From the NCBI GenBank assembly GCA_963808165.1, contig CAWEET010000021.1, positions 62,001 through 126,000 on the forward strand: a DNA stretch of 64,000 nt, in the 5' to 3' direction. Source of the stretch: Thiosocius sp963808165. Lineage in GTDB: Bacteria > Pseudomonadota > Gammaproteobacteria > Chromatiales > Chromatiaceae. Position numbers and translations under genes: made by a program. This document shows, in pieces, positions 8,581-17,708 of this stretch. Within the stretch, counting starts at the first letter, position 1; the number at the start of each line of letters is the position of its first letter. Under the pieces are notes generated by a model. The model made no database searches. It was given only the letters and a program-made list of their open reading frames with translations, and was not told where the DNA came from.

Positions 8581-9687
8581 TCAGGGCTTGCCTGAGGCCC
8601 CGGCGGTCATCACGTCGAGCATCTGCTGGTTGACCTTGATCGCGGTCTCCACCACATTTGGCGGAAGCAGCTTGCTGTTGATCAGCATGTCCAGGTTGAG
8701 CATCATCAGCCAGACCTTGCCCTCACTGTCCTCCACCATGGATACGCGGCACGGCATATAGCTCGAAAAGACCGGATCGGCCATCACCATCAGACGTGCA
8801 TCCAGCGGGTTGCAGAACTGATAGATCGACAGGTGCGGCATCTCGACGTCCTGTTTGGCGAGGAACTGCGACACCTTCTGCTGTGCCACTTTCTTGAGAC
8901 CGATCTCTTCCGCCTTGGCCAGCATTGCCTGTTCGGCCGCCTCGATGGTCACATCGTCCTGCAGCGCCATCCGCACGACGGTCTGGGCGATTTCGGTGAT
9001 CTGGATGCTGTCGCTCAACGGACGTGCGGGCTGCGTCAGACTCGCCCGGTACATCGGCGGACTGAACTGATAGCCCTGCATGACCCTGCGGTCATCGAGC
9101 GTGGCCAGATAGGCCGCCAGGTTGATGAAATCGGCGTCGGCATAATCTTCGAAGGTATCGTCTTCGTTGTCGTTGGCATGGATGCGCGAAGCTTCCTTGA
9201 AATTACGCATCGTCGTGTACAGATAGGCCGTATGCTGCCCGGCGAGCGGCGGCGCCTCTTTGCTGGGCTTGCCGTAGCCGTCACGGTTGTGACAGTTCTT
9301 GCAGTCGCTGCGGTAGATGTCCTTGCCCTCGCCGGTGTCGCCGACATCCGCCCGGATGTTGAACATCTCATCCGAACTCAGGTCGATCGACGCAAGGTAA
9401 GCGGCGACATCCTCGAAGTCCCTTTCAGTAAACTTGTCGATCTGCGATGTCCGGACCATCAGCGGATAGACCCGCGTGCCCGAGACGTAATCCTTCATCG
9501 CCTTGATGATGTATTCCCTCGGAAGGCCGGCAATGCGGGGGGACAGCTTGCCGGATGCCCCCTGCCCATGGGCGCCGTGGCAAAGTGCGCAACTCTTGTT
9601 GATTGTCTGCCCGTTGGCAAGGTCGGCAGTCCAACCTGCTGTGCTCGCTGCCAGCAACAGCACTGCCACCATCATATTCTTCAGCAT
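8581..9687 (-). CDS. Dihaem c-type cytochrome fused to a DUF302 domain
   Basis: 368 residues with a signal peptide (1-20), placing it in the periplasm. Two cytochrome c domains carry CALCH at 33-37 and CKNCH at 129-133, each followed by an FSxG/LAG-like cytochrome c4/c553 context. Residues from about 245 to 350 match the DUF302 pattern: a SIYQFCNP-like strand, the MPCRVSMVED motif and a hydrophobic C-terminal part. DUF302 proteins are small and often occur with sulfur or cytochrome genes, but their role is unknown. The fusion suggests a redox-linked function in the periplasm. The gene stands alone, convergent with the ATPase gene. Confidence 0.8.
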   Translation of the reverse strand: MLKNMMVAVLLLAASTAGWTADLANGQTINKSCALCHGAHGQGASGKLSPRIAGLPREYIIKAMKDYVSGTRVYPLMVRTSQIDKFTERDFEDVAAYLASIDLSSDEMFNIRADVGDTGEGKDIYRSDCKNCHNRDGYGKPSKEAPPLAGQHTAYLYTTMRNFKEASRIHANDNEDDTFEDYADADFINLAAYLATLDDRRVMQGYQFSPPMYRASLTQPARPLSDSIQITEIAQTVVRMALQDDVTIEAAEQAMLAKAEEIGLKKVAQQKVSQFLAKQDVEMPHLSIYQFCNPLDARLMVMADPVFSSYMPCRVSMVEDSEGKVWLMMLNLDMLINSKLLPPNVVETAIKVNQQMLDVMTAGASGKP

Positions 9688-9833
9688 GAAGTCACCTACT
9701 GTTCTGATTGATTATTCGAAGACGGCGCCCACAGTGCTGCGGTAAAGCGAGCGGCCCCGTTCGGGGCGGCAGCAATATAAACCTATTAGCAAAGTGTGAA
9801 TTATGATCTGGCGCAAGTTTTTTGTCGTTTTTT

Positions 9834-10610
9834 GATCGGCGCGCAGTTGTAATGCATCCTCCGCCTGTTGCAGGCTGAAAGTCTGCAGGCTGAGGTTCAG
9901 ATCGGCCTCGATGCGTGGCTGATTCTGGCTGGTCGGCGGCACGATCCGGGCGCTGCGTACGATCCCCTCCTGGTCGACCTCGTCGCGATGCCACAGCAGC
10001 CCGCGCGGCGCCTCGGTGGGGCCGAACCCGATACCGGCACTCGGTGTGACCGCCCGCTGGGGCTCGTCGGGCAGCCGATAGTTCTGCAAAAGCCTGATCG
10101 CCTCACCGACCGCCACGTGGATCTCGATCGCCCCTGCCAGCAGGCTGTGAAACGTGTTGTTGCTGGGAAAGGCGAGCCCCGTCGTTTGGAGCAGTCTGCG
10201 GCTGTCCTCCGGCAGACGGAAATGCCGGTCCTGCAGCGCCAATGCGGCCAGATCACAGGCGCGGGTGCCGATCAGCGCGATCGGTCTGTCGTCGATCGGG
10301 GATGTTTCGAACCGCTGGCCGCCATCGTCGTGGCGCCTCGTCGTCCACAATTCCTAACGGCTGGCGAACAGATACGCCTGAGTGCCTGCGGTCCCGTTGC
10401 CCGGGCGAAGCAGCGTTCTGAATTCACCTGCCAGTGCCCCGGTGCCTGGTCATCGGTCCAGCCCGCTGGCAGTTGACCGACATCCGACAGATCGAGCGAC
10501 CGGATGGCAGCGTCCCGGACCAAGGGCCCGACCGTCCGGTAGCCTTCCCTGCCCAGCGCCTCCATCAGTGACTGGAGGGATTCGCGTGGTAAGAAACCAA
10601 GTCGGTTCAT
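9834..10610 (-). pseudogene. Decayed [NiFe]-hydrogenase (group 3b, sulfhydrogenase-like) relic: hydB start joined to hydA end
   Basis: On the minus strand, 10610 to about 10365 reads as the N-terminus of the iron-sulfur beta subunit (HydB-like; GREGYRTVGPLVRD, DQAPGHW). A frameshift follows near 10365-10378, then an in-frame TAG at 10354-10356, then the HydB motif GTRACDLAALALQD. At about 10220 the frame passes directly into the C-terminal part of the large subunit (HydA-like: EAPRGLLWH, IVPPTSQNQ, IEADL). The intervening subunits are missing, and the relic stops before the C-terminal CxxC nickel ligands. The FGCTEAPRG-type Cys is Pro here. The result is non-functional. Confidence 0.78.
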
Positions 10611-10678
10611 TGCGCGGATTTCGATACCGGATTCGGCTAAGGCCTGGCGCAGAGGGTCTGCTTCGCCAGCCTAATCGC

Positions 10679-10840
10679 AATGCCACTCAACTCAAGCTGA
10701 TTCCGGTCGTTTCTGGAGAAAACGTCGGTGGCAGGGACGCCGCCGTCGAGCCTACAGGGACGTATTCAAGGCGTTTTGCGCGAGAAATGATCGGAATCAC
10801 CAGCTCAACTTGTAGCCTGCGCTCCCAAGTAAGTGCCATT
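10679..10840. repeat. Dispersed 162-bp repeat, copy 1
   Basis: One of three copies of an intergenic repeat (others at 35657 and 50750). The ends are imperfect inverted repeats (AATGCCACTCAA on the left, AAGTGCCATT on the right). Inside them is a second inverted pair, GATTCCGGTCGTTTCT against AGAAATGATCGGAATC. Flanks GCCTAATCG and GCCGAATCG match in 8 of 9 positions and may be an old target duplication. It has no coding capacity. It lies just upstream of the hydrogenase relic. Confidence 0.85.
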
Positions 10841-11190
10841 CGGCCGAATCGAACGATCCTTCGACATGGATAGTATCCCCGGCAGATCGGCATGGCGCTC
10901 AGTCGGCTCGTCCTCCCAGCCAGGGGTTGGGATCGGGCCGCCACTGACCGGGGTGACCCGGCGGCGGGCCTGGAACAGGCCCAACAGCTCATGCCCGGGC
11001 ATTCGGGCCGCGCGGCGGGATGCGCCGAAACCGTCCTTGGACGCTCGATTGGCGCTGGCCCGCGGCAAATGTCGCAGCCTCCAATGCGCCGGAGCCCTGT
11101 TCAATGCCCGCAGGCCCGTTAAGATACAGGCGATTGGTACCGGGCTTTGAGTTGTCCGCAGAACCGGGACGCGGATTCGGGGGTGTCTAG
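10841..11190. other. Gap without a supported gene
   Basis: About 350 bp between the repeat and the lipoprotein gene. A minus-strand frame is open here, but it runs into the repeat and matches nothing I recognise. It could be another relic of the decayed hydrogenase locus. No RNA gene or terminator is evident. Confidence 0.4.
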
Positions 11191-11691
11191 ATGAGGTTTC
11201 GCCCACTGGTGATCGGATTGATTGTGCTGTGGGCACTGGCCGGCTGTGCCGGCCTGGGTGCACACCGCGAGAGCCCACACGTCACCGTTTCGGCTATCCG
11301 GATCGTTGAGGCGACGCTGCTGGAGCAGGTCTACGCCGTCACCGTCAGGGTTCAGAATCGCTCGGAGCGCGAACTGGCGATCCGCGGCGGCAGTTTTGAT
11401 CTGGCGCTCAACGGCAAGGACTTCGGCTCCGGCGTCACCGACCAGCAGGTGTCGGTGCCGCCATACTCAGACGCCAAGGTCGAGGTGCAGATGGTGAGTA
11501 CGGTGTTCGGCTGGGTGCGCCTGATCCAGGGCTTGCAGGCGCGTCAGGGCCAGTCGTTGGTATATGAGATTTCCGGGAGGTTTTCGGTCGATGGGGGCTT
11601 TGGCGCGGTGTCGTTCCGTGATGTCGGCGAAATCGAACTGCCGCGTGCTACACCGGCTGACAGGTTGCCGGAGGAGAACTTTGGGTCCTGA
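11191..11691 (+). CDS. LEA type 2 family lipoprotein
   Basis: 166 residues. A short signal peptide ends in the lipobox LAGC (Cys19), so it is a predicted lipoprotein. The body is a beta-rich domain of the late-embryogenesis-abundant type 2 (WHy-like) family, with a variant IRGGSFDLALNG strand and the C-terminal SGRFSVDGGFG segment characteristic of these bacterial lipoproteins. The role is unknown; desiccation or solute-stress protection is often suggested for the family. It overlaps the next gene by 11 bp. Confidence 0.78.
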   Translation: MRFRPLVIGLIVLWALAGCAGLGAHRESPHVTVSAIRIVEATLLEQVYAVTVRVQNRSERELAIRGGSFDLALNGKDFGSGVTDQQVSVPPYSDAKVEVQMVSTVFGWVRLIQGLQARQGQSLVYEISGRFSVDGGFGAVSFRDVGEIELPRATPADRLPEENFGS

Positions 11692-12196
11692 GGCCTTTCG
11701 ACGGCTGCTCGCCTGTCGCGTCGTGGCACCCGGCACCGGCGAACGACAGGCCCTGCGCCTGGTCGACGACGAACGGCTCGAGTGGGGACGCGGTGACGAG
11801 CCGGATGTGATCGTGCGCGAGTTGCCGGAAAGGGCGCCTCAGGCGCCTGGCGAGTGGTTGATCGGGCAGGTCGAGAATCTGCTCGCCGAGTTCTACCGGA
11901 CGCACGCGTTGAGCCGCACCGGCTTCGATCGGCAGGCTCGGGCGCTGTTCGCGGAGCACGGCTCGCAGGCATTCGCGGCGCCGCCGGGACGAATGCCGTG
12001 TTTCACCCTGTTCGTCGACGGTGGCAGCGTCGTCGCGGAGCCCGAGCATAGCCCGCGCCACCGCTGCGGCGCCTATTGTGAACTGCCCGCACCGCTCGGC
12101 GCCGATGCTGCCTCCGCCAAGGTCGATTCCTGGCTCGCCAGTGGCGAGGCCGACACGAGCTATCTTGGGATGAACGCCTGCCGGTACAACTGCTGA
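11681..12196 (+). CDS. Unknown protein, TTG start, overlapping the LEA lipoprotein gene
   Basis: 171 residues beginning at TTG 11681. This start is favoured because GAGGAG lies at 11671-11676, four bases upstream, inside the end of the preceding gene; the overlap implies translational coupling. The protein is acidic and soluble, and ends in a cysteine-containing stretch (RMPCFTLF, HRCGAYCELP, NACRYNC). I do not recognise a family. The four C-terminal cysteines could bind metal or form disulfides, but that is inference. Confidence 0.6.
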   Translation: MGPEAFRRLLACRVVAPGTGERQALRLVDDERLEWGRGDEPDVIVRELPERAPQAPGEWLIGQVENLLAEFYRTHALSRTGFDRQARALFAEHGSQAFAAPPGRMPCFTLFVDGGSVVAEPEHSPRHRCGAYCELPAPLGADAASAKVDSWLASGEADTSYLGMNACRYNC

Positions 12197-12454
12197 CCAT
12201 CTGTGCGGGGCGCGGCATTGGGTCGCCAGCGTGCCGGCGCGTTCGACACTGGCGTGAATCGCCGCATGGCGGCTCGACTGCCACATCCCAATCGCAGCAG
12301 CCGTCGCATCGATCGGCGCCAGACCGAGCAGGCTAGCGTCAGGCCGGCCACAGATTCGCATCCAATTGACCGGCAACAGTCAGCGCAGTCGCCGTATGCG
12401 CTAAGGTGACGCGGAACCGCAATAGAGATCTTTCTGCAAACGATCTGACGAACC

Positions 12455-13141
12455 GTGAAGCGCCTGATCCGTCTGTTTCGCACCTCGATCGGCAGCAAGC
12501 TGGTAGTGGCTGCCAGCGGCACCCTGCTGCTCGGTTTCCTGCTGGCTCATGCTGGTGGCAACCTGCTGATCCTGAAGGGGCCCGCTGCCCTCAACGGCTA
12601 CGCAGACTGGATGCAGGGTCAACCGTTGCTATGGGGCTTTCGGCTCGGCCTGCTGGCATTGTTCGGCGTGCACGTTGTGACTGCGGTGCGGCTGGCGCGC
12701 GAGAACCGCGCTGCCCGCCCTGTGCGCTATCGGCGACTGGCGCGCCTGGGTGCCCGGCTGCCCGGGCGCCTGATGCTGTTCAGTGGCCTGTTGCTGTTGG
12801 CCTTCTTGGTGTTCCATCTGCTGCACCTGACGGTGCGCGCCGTCGGACCGACCGTGCAGCCCCTGTTGGACGGGGCTGGCAGGGTCGATGTCTACCGCAT
12901 CATCGTGCTGAGCTTCAGCGACCCGGTGCTTACCGCGGTCTACCTGCTGGCAATGGCCATGCTTGGCCTGCACCTGGTGCATGCGATAGAGGCCTTGCTC
13001 CAGACCCTGGGCTTCAATCATGAGAGCTATCAGCCGACGATCCGTTTTCTGGCCCCGGCACTGGCCCTGCTGCTCGTCGGCAGTTTTGCGGCGATACCAC
13101 TGCTGGTCATCACCGGCACCCTGGGCGGAGGCCCGGGCTGA
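12455..13141 (+). CDS. sdhC: Succinate dehydrogenase/fumarate reductase cytochrome b subunit (type B, single anchor)
   Basis: 228 residues with five hydrophobic helices and histidines in positions suited to two b haems (LLAHAGGN, FGVHVV, VFHLLHL, GLHLVHAI). It is the only membrane anchor of the complex: no sdhD is present, and the order anchor-flavoprotein-iron-sulfur is that of Bacillus Sdh or Wolinella Frd rather than the sdhCDAB of most Gammaproteobacteria. It would couple succinate/fumarate to the quinone pool. The stop codon abuts the start of the flavoprotein gene. Direction in vivo (SQR or QFR) cannot be read from sequence. Confidence 0.88.
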   Translation: MKRLIRLFRTSIGSKLVVAASGTLLLGFLLAHAGGNLLILKGPAALNGYADWMQGQPLLWGFRLGLLALFGVHVVTAVRLARENRAARPVRYRRLARLGARLPGRLMLFSGLLLLAFLVFHLLHLTVRAVGPTVQPLLDGAGRVDVYRIIVLSFSDPVLTAVYLLAMAMLGLHLVHAIEALLQTLGFNHESYQPTIRFLAPALALLLVGSFAAIPLLVITGTLGGGPG

Positions 13142-15064
13142 ATGGATACGCCCGTATTCGATGCGCGCATCCCCGCCGGCCCGCTGCCGGACAAGTGGCA
13201 GCGCCATCGCGCCGAGGTCAGGCTGGTCAGTCCCACCAACAAACGGCGCTACCGTGTGATCGTCGTTGGCACCGGCCTGGCCGGCGCCTCGGCGGCGGCG
13301 AGCCTGGCGGAACTCGGTTACCGTGTTGACTGCTTCACCTTTCACGACAGTCCGCGGCGCGCCCATTCGGTGGCCGCACAGGGCGGGATCAACGCCGCCA
13401 AGAACTACCGCAACGATGGCGACAGCGTGGAGCGTCTGTTTCGCGACACCATCAAGGGCGGCGATTACCGGTCGCGCGAGGCCAACGTCTACCGCCTGGC
13501 CGAGATCAGCAACCAGATCATCGATCACTGCGTCGCCCAGGGCATCCCGTTCGCGCGCGACTACGCGGGCTATCTCGACAACCGCTCGTTCGGCGGCGCA
13601 CAAGTCTCGCGCACCTTCTACGCACGTGGACAGACTGGCCAGCAGCTGCTGCTCGGCGCCTATGGTGCACTGAGCCGCCAGGTGCATGCGGGCCAGGTGC
13701 AACTGCACACCCGCAGCGAGATGCTCGATCTGGTGGTCGAGGGCGGGCGCGCGCTGGGGATTATTGCCCGGCGGCTGACCGATGGCCGGATCGAGCGCCA
13801 CGCCGCCGATGCGGTGGTCTTGGCGACGGGTGGCTACAGCAACATCTATTACCTTTCGACCAACGCGCTGGCCAGCAATGTCACCGCCAGCTATCGTGCC
13901 TATCGACGCGGTGCATGGTTCGCCAACCCCAGTTTCACCCAGATCCATCCGACCTGCATCCCGGCCTCGGTGGAGCACCAGTCCAAGCTGACCTTGATGT
14001 CGGAGTCGCTGCGCAACGATGGGCGCATCTGGGTGCCGCAGGCGGCCGGCGATGCACGCCGTCCGGCCGATATCGCCGAGGCCGAACGCGACTATTACCT
14101 CGAGCGCATGTATCCGGCCTACGGCAATCTGAGCCCGCGCGACATTTCGTCGCGTGCCGCAAAGGCGGTTTGCGACGCGGGGCGCGGTGTCGGCCCGACC
14201 GGGCAGGGCGTCTACCTCGATTTCGCCGAGGCGATCGATCGCCTCGGACAGCGCGTCATCCGCGATCGCTACGGCAACCTCTTCGAGATGTATCAGCGCA
14301 TCACCGGGCAAGACCCCTGGCAAACGCCGATGCGGATATTTCCCGCTGCGCACTACAGCATGGGCGGCCTGTGGGTCGACTACGATCTGATGACCACGGT
14401 GCCGGGGCTGTTCGCGATCGGCGAGGCCAATTTTTCCGATCATGGCGCAAACCGGCTTGGCGCGAGTGCTTTGATGCAGGGCCTGGCCGATGGCTACTTC
14501 ATCCTGCCGCAGACCATCGGCCACTTTTTGGCGGACCAGCCGCCGCTGGCACCTCGACTGGACGGTGAGGCCTTCGGGCAGGCGCAGGCCGCGATCGAGC
14601 AGCGCATAAAGCGCCTGGTCTCGATCGACGGACGCACCCCGGTCGAGTCCATTCACCGCCGGCTTGGCGAACTGATGTCCGAACACTGCGGCATGTCGCG
14701 CAACCGCGCTGGCCTGCAACGCGCGCTGGACGAGATCCCGGCCCTGCGCGAGGAGTTCTGGAGCAGCATCTGTGTGTGCGGCGGCAGCGAGGAGTTCAAT
14801 GTGGTGCTGGAGAAGGCCGGTCGGGTCGCCGACTACCTGGAGTTCGCCGAGCTGATGGTGCGAGACGCCCTCGAACGCGAGGAGTCCTGCGGCGCCCATT
14901 TCCGTACCGAGCACCAGACCGACGACGGCGAGGCAAAACGCAACGACGTCGACTTTGCGCATGCCGCGTTGTGGGGTTTTCAGGGCGACCACTCGGCTCC
15001 AATGCGTGCCGTCGAGCCGCTGCGGTTCGATTACCTGAAGCTGGCAGAGAGGAATTACAAGTAG
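13142..15064 (+). CDS. sdhA: Succinate dehydrogenase/fumarate reductase flavoprotein subunit
   Basis: 640 residues. An N-terminal FAD-binding GTGLAGASAA dinucleotide fold begins near residue 43. The covalent-flavin motif HSVAAQGG has His75. The active-site/capping region includes the GANRLGASAL segment and the HPTC region of this family. The length and the ~32-residue N-terminal extension fit the type-B (Bacillus/epsilonproteobacterial) group. It starts directly after the sdhC stop and ends with TAG overlapping the GTG of sdhB. Confidence 0.92.
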   Translation: MDTPVFDARIPAGPLPDKWQRHRAEVRLVSPTNKRRYRVIVVGTGLAGASAAASLAELGYRVDCFTFHDSPRRAHSVAAQGGINAAKNYRNDGDSVERLFRDTIKGGDYRSREANVYRLAEISNQIIDHCVAQGIPFARDYAGYLDNRSFGGAQVSRTFYARGQTGQQLLLGAYGALSRQVHAGQVQLHTRSEMLDLVVEGGRALGIIARRLTDGRIERHAADAVVLATGGYSNIYYLSTNALASNVTASYRAYRRGAWFANPSFTQIHPTCIPASVEHQSKLTLMSESLRNDGRIWVPQAAGDARRPADIAEAERDYYLERMYPAYGNLSPRDISSRAAKAVCDAGRGVGPTGQGVYLDFAEAIDRLGQRVIRDRYGNLFEMYQRITGQDPWQTPMRIFPAAHYSMGGLWVDYDLMTTVPGLFAIGEANFSDHGANRLGASALMQGLADGYFILPQTIGHFLADQPPLAPRLDGEAFGQAQAAIEQRIKRLVSIDGRTPVESIHRRLGELMSEHCGMSRNRAGLQRALDEIPALREEFWSSICVCGGSEEFNVVLEKAGRVADYLEFAELMVRDALEREESCGAHFRTEHQTDDGEAKRNDVDFAHAALWGFQGDHSAPMRAVEPLRFDYLKLAERNYK

Positions 15065-15849
15065 TGGAGTTTACGCTGCACATCTGGCGCCAGCGTGGGG
15101 CGAGCGAGGTGGGCGGGTTCGTTACCTACCCGGTGCAGGATATCAGTCCCGATCTGTCATTCCTCGAGATGCTCGACGTGCTGAACAAGCTGTTGGCTGG
15201 GCTCGGCGAGCCGCCGATCGCGTTCGATCACGATTGCCGCGAAGGCATCTGCGGTTCCTGCGCGATGGTCATCAACGGCGATCCGCACGGGCCGCTACCC
15301 GGCACTACCACCTGCCAGTTGTACATGCGGCACTTCCGTGATGGCGCTGAGATCACTGTCGAACCCTGGCGCGCCAGGGCGTTTCCGGTGCTACGCGACC
15401 TGATCGTGCAACGTTCGGCACTGGACGCGGTGATCCAGGCTGGCGGTTACGTCTCCGTGAATACCGGCGCCGCACCGGATGCACATGCGTTGACGGTTGC
15501 CAAACAGGCGGCCGACGCGGCGTTCGAGGCCGCCGCCTGCATCGGCTGTGGGGCCTGCGTCGCGGCCTGTCCAAACGGGTCGGCAATGCTGTTTACCGCG
15601 GCCAAGGTCGCGCAGTTTGCGTTGCTGCCACAAGGACACCCGGAGCGGGCACGAAGGGTGATCGGCATGGTCGAGGCCATGGACGACGCCGGCTTCGGCA
15701 ACTGCAGCAATCACTATGCCTGCGCCGAGGCCTGCCCCAAGGAGATCCCGGTGCGTTTCATCGCCCGCCTGAACCGCGAGTTCCTGACCGCCGCGCTGAC
15801 CAGTCGTGAATTCGTCGAACTGCAACGCCCGCATGAGCACGAGGAATGA
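15064..15849 (+). CDS. sdhB: Succinate dehydrogenase/fumarate reductase iron-sulfur subunit
   Basis: 261 residues starting at GTG 15064, which overlaps the sdhA stop by one base (TAGTG) and is preceded by GAGAGG. Cluster ligands are all visible: [2Fe-2S] Cys58, Cys63, Cys66 and Cys84; the ferredoxin-like clusters CIGCGACVAACP (Cys159, 162, 165, 169) and Cys214, Cys220, Cys224. It carries electrons from the flavin to the cytochrome b quinone site. The three genes form a tightly coupled operon with no sdhE nearby. Confidence 0.92.
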   Translation: MEFTLHIWRQRGASEVGGFVTYPVQDISPDLSFLEMLDVLNKLLAGLGEPPIAFDHDCREGICGSCAMVINGDPHGPLPGTTTCQLYMRHFRDGAEITVEPWRARAFPVLRDLIVQRSALDAVIQAGGYVSVNTGAAPDAHALTVAKQAADAAFEAAACIGCGACVAACPNGSAMLFTAAKVAQFALLPQGHPERARRVIGMVEAMDDAGFGNCSNHYACAEACPKEIPVRFIARLNREFLTAALTSREFVELQRPHEHEE

Positions 15850-15899
15850 ACCGCTATTCCCGGCCTGCCTGCTCAAGCCCCCAGACCGCCGGGCGCCGC

Positions 15900-17078
15900 T
15901 CAGACAACCAGGTGACCAACGAATTTGCTCATGTCGTCGAGGATATCGCCGCCACGGCGGAAGCCAAGGCCGCAAGCCTCCCAGACGTAGAACACACCGG
16001 CCTGATAAGTGCGGCCCTCGGCATCCAGCGCGAATTGCGCGCGTTCCTGAAACACTGACTTATGGTGCGCGTAGGGCCCATCGGTGCTGGCCAGTGTCGC
16101 ACCGTCGACCCCCAGCAGCGCCATGTTCGCGCCCTCGCGCCCGAACAGCTTCTTGCTGACCTGCTCGACGCCGGGGATTGGATCGAAGTCGGTGCGCAGC
16201 AGATAGGGGGAATCCGGAAACATGTCGTACAGCACCTTCATGATGCCCTTGCTCTGAAACAGCAGCGTGTACGCCGGATTCATGATGCGCGTGCGGCCAT
16301 CGCGGCTCATCTTGCCGAGCATCCGCGTGAGCTCCAGCTCGTCGGCGGCGATGTCCTCCCAGGGAAACAGCTTGAACCAGAAGTCGGCGAGCTGCCCGTC
16401 CTTGTTGAACACCCCCTCGTCGCTGCTGAAACCGGCCTCGTGCATATAGCAGAAGTCGGTGAAGAAGCCCGCCTCGTGTGCGACCTTCTGCAGGTAACGC
16501 ACGGTGTGCTCGTCTTCCGGCAGTCGGTCGACGCTGGAGAACAGCAGCTTCTGTTCGGCGTAACGTTCGGCAAATTCCTCGAGCGGCCGGTCTGCGGTGA
16601 TCAGACGCCGGAAGTTTTCCATTAGCATCTCGTGCAGGTTGTTGAACTGGCGCGTCTCGTCCATGCCATTGGCCTTCAACAGTGCCCACTGCACGATCGA
16701 GGTCTCGAACAGGCTGGTCGGCGTGTCGGCATTGAATTCGATCAGCTTGATCGGCAGGCCGTCGAGGCCGCCGGCCAGATCGAAGCGGCCGTACAGGTGC
16801 ACATCGTCACGCTCCCAGCTATCCTCGATCAGGCCGACAAGATTGGACGGGATGCCGAGCTCCAGGTAGAGCTGGCGGTCGATCACCTGCTGGCCCGCCT
16901 CGACGAACATGTCGTACAGGGCGTTGGCGGCCTCGTAGTATGCCTCGGCCTCAGCCTCGCTCACCTCGACCAGCGCATCGCTGATGTAGCTGCTGCCATC
17001 GGGGTCTGTGTGCCAGGTCAAGCCGATGTCCTCGAGGACCTCCCGGCTGAGCGGCTCTACGCTCAGTGTTCGCATCAC
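15900..17078 (-). CDS. Glutathionylspermidine synthase family protein (YgiC/YjfC-like ATP-grasp)
   Basis: 392 residues, clearly of the glutathionylspermidine synthase C-terminal ATP-grasp family: LIEFNADTPTSLFE near residues 111-124, an ATP-binding region around KLFPWED, NPAYTLLFQSKG, and FGREGANM. It would ligate a carboxylate to an amine with ATP. E. coli YgiC and YjfC belong here and their true substrate is unsettled. There is no amidase domain. It begins 3 bp after the stop of the UPF0323 lipoprotein gene, the same pairing as ygiB-ygiC. Confidence 0.88.
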   Translation of the reverse strand: MMRTLSVEPLSREVLEDIGLTWHTDPDGSSYISDALVEVSEAEAEAYYEAANALYDMFVEAGQQVIDRQLYLELGIPSNLVGLIEDSWERDDVHLYGRFDLAGGLDGLPIKLIEFNADTPTSLFETSIVQWALLKANGMDETRQFNNLHEMLMENFRRLITADRPLEEFAERYAEQKLLFSSVDRLPEDEHTVRYLQKVAHEAGFFTDFCYMHEAGFSSDEGVFNKDGQLADFWFKLFPWEDIAADELELTRMLGKMSRDGRTRIMNPAYTLLFQSKGIMKVLYDMFPDSPYLLRTDFDPIPGVEQVSKKLFGREGANMALLGVDGATLASTDGPYAHHKSVFQERAQFALDAEGRTYQAGVFYVWEACGLGFRRGGDILDDMSKFVGHLVV

Positions 17079-17081
17079 GAC

Positions 17082-17708
17082 TCAGCCGCCGTAGCTGCGG
17101 TAACTGCTGCTCGAGGAGGAGCCGCTGCTGCTGCGTCCGAAAAAGCCGCTGCGCGGCTGGCTCTTTGCCGCCGTCTGGGTCCTCGCCGGCTGCGAGATGG
17201 CCGCGGTGGGGCGCCCCCCGCCGTAGGTCTGCTGCGTGCGCTGAAAATTGGCGTTGCCGGCCAGCCGGTTCGCCAACATGCCGCCGATCATCGCACCGGC
17301 CGCCGCGGCCACCAGCACCTCGCCGAGCGACATTCCGCCTGCCGACATCGACGGATCCTCGGTGAGTCGCGAGGTGCCCGCCTCGACGCGCGCCGCCTCA
17401 TCGGCCGCGATGGCCTGCAGCTCGGATTCGGACATGAAGCGCTCATTGCCGTCCGGGGTACGCAGGATCGCCCGGCTTGGGCCCTCGGTCGCATGCTTCT
17501 CTACCAACCGGTAGGTGTCCGGGGTGTTGCCGGTCTGTTCGATGACCATGAAATAATTCTGCTCGATCCCCTCGGATTGGGTGGTGCCGAAACCTCCGAG
17601 GTCAGGCGGCGCCGGTCCCTGGTCGCTGCAACCCTGCAGGCTGGCGATCACCCCAAGGCCCAGACTGCCGGCGATCGAGTAAGAAACGGCCTTTTTGATA
17701 TGACGCAT
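17082..17708 (-). CDS. UPF0323/DUF1190-like lipoprotein
   Basis: 208 residues with a signal peptide ending in the lipobox LQGC (Cys27). The N-terminal part after it contains the family's YFMVIEQTGNTPDTYRL segment. A glycine/alanine hydrophobic stretch (SLGEVLVAAAAGAMIGGML) follows, and the tail is rich in Ser and Gly (SSSGSSSSSSYRSYGG). ATG 17708 is preceded by GGGAGAG. Its coupling to the ligase gene suggests the lipoprotein is that enzyme's partner or substrate in the envelope; this is inference. The gene is divergent from the ffs-dnaX block. Confidence 0.8.
   Translation of the reverse strand: MRHIKKAVSYSIAGSLGLGVIASLQGCSDQGPAPPDLGGFGTTQSEGIEQNYFMVIEQTGNTPDTYRLVEKHATEGPSRAILRTPDGNERFMSESELQAIAADEAARVEAGTSRLTEDPSMSAGGMSLGEVLVAAAAGAMIGGMLANRLAGNANFQRTQQTYGGGRPTAAISQPARTQTAAKSQPRSGFFGRSSSGSSSSSSYRSYGG

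Noticed and set aside
10805..11278. 157-codon minus-strand frame with a plausible-looking middle part (ELLGLFQARRRVTPVSGG)
   Set aside because: It runs into repeat copy 1 at its C-terminal end and matches no family I know. It may be another relic but cannot be supported.
12629..14992. 787-codon minus-strand frame opposite sdhC/sdhA
   Set aside because: Antisense shadow of two well-identified genes; composition biased, with no recognisable motifs.
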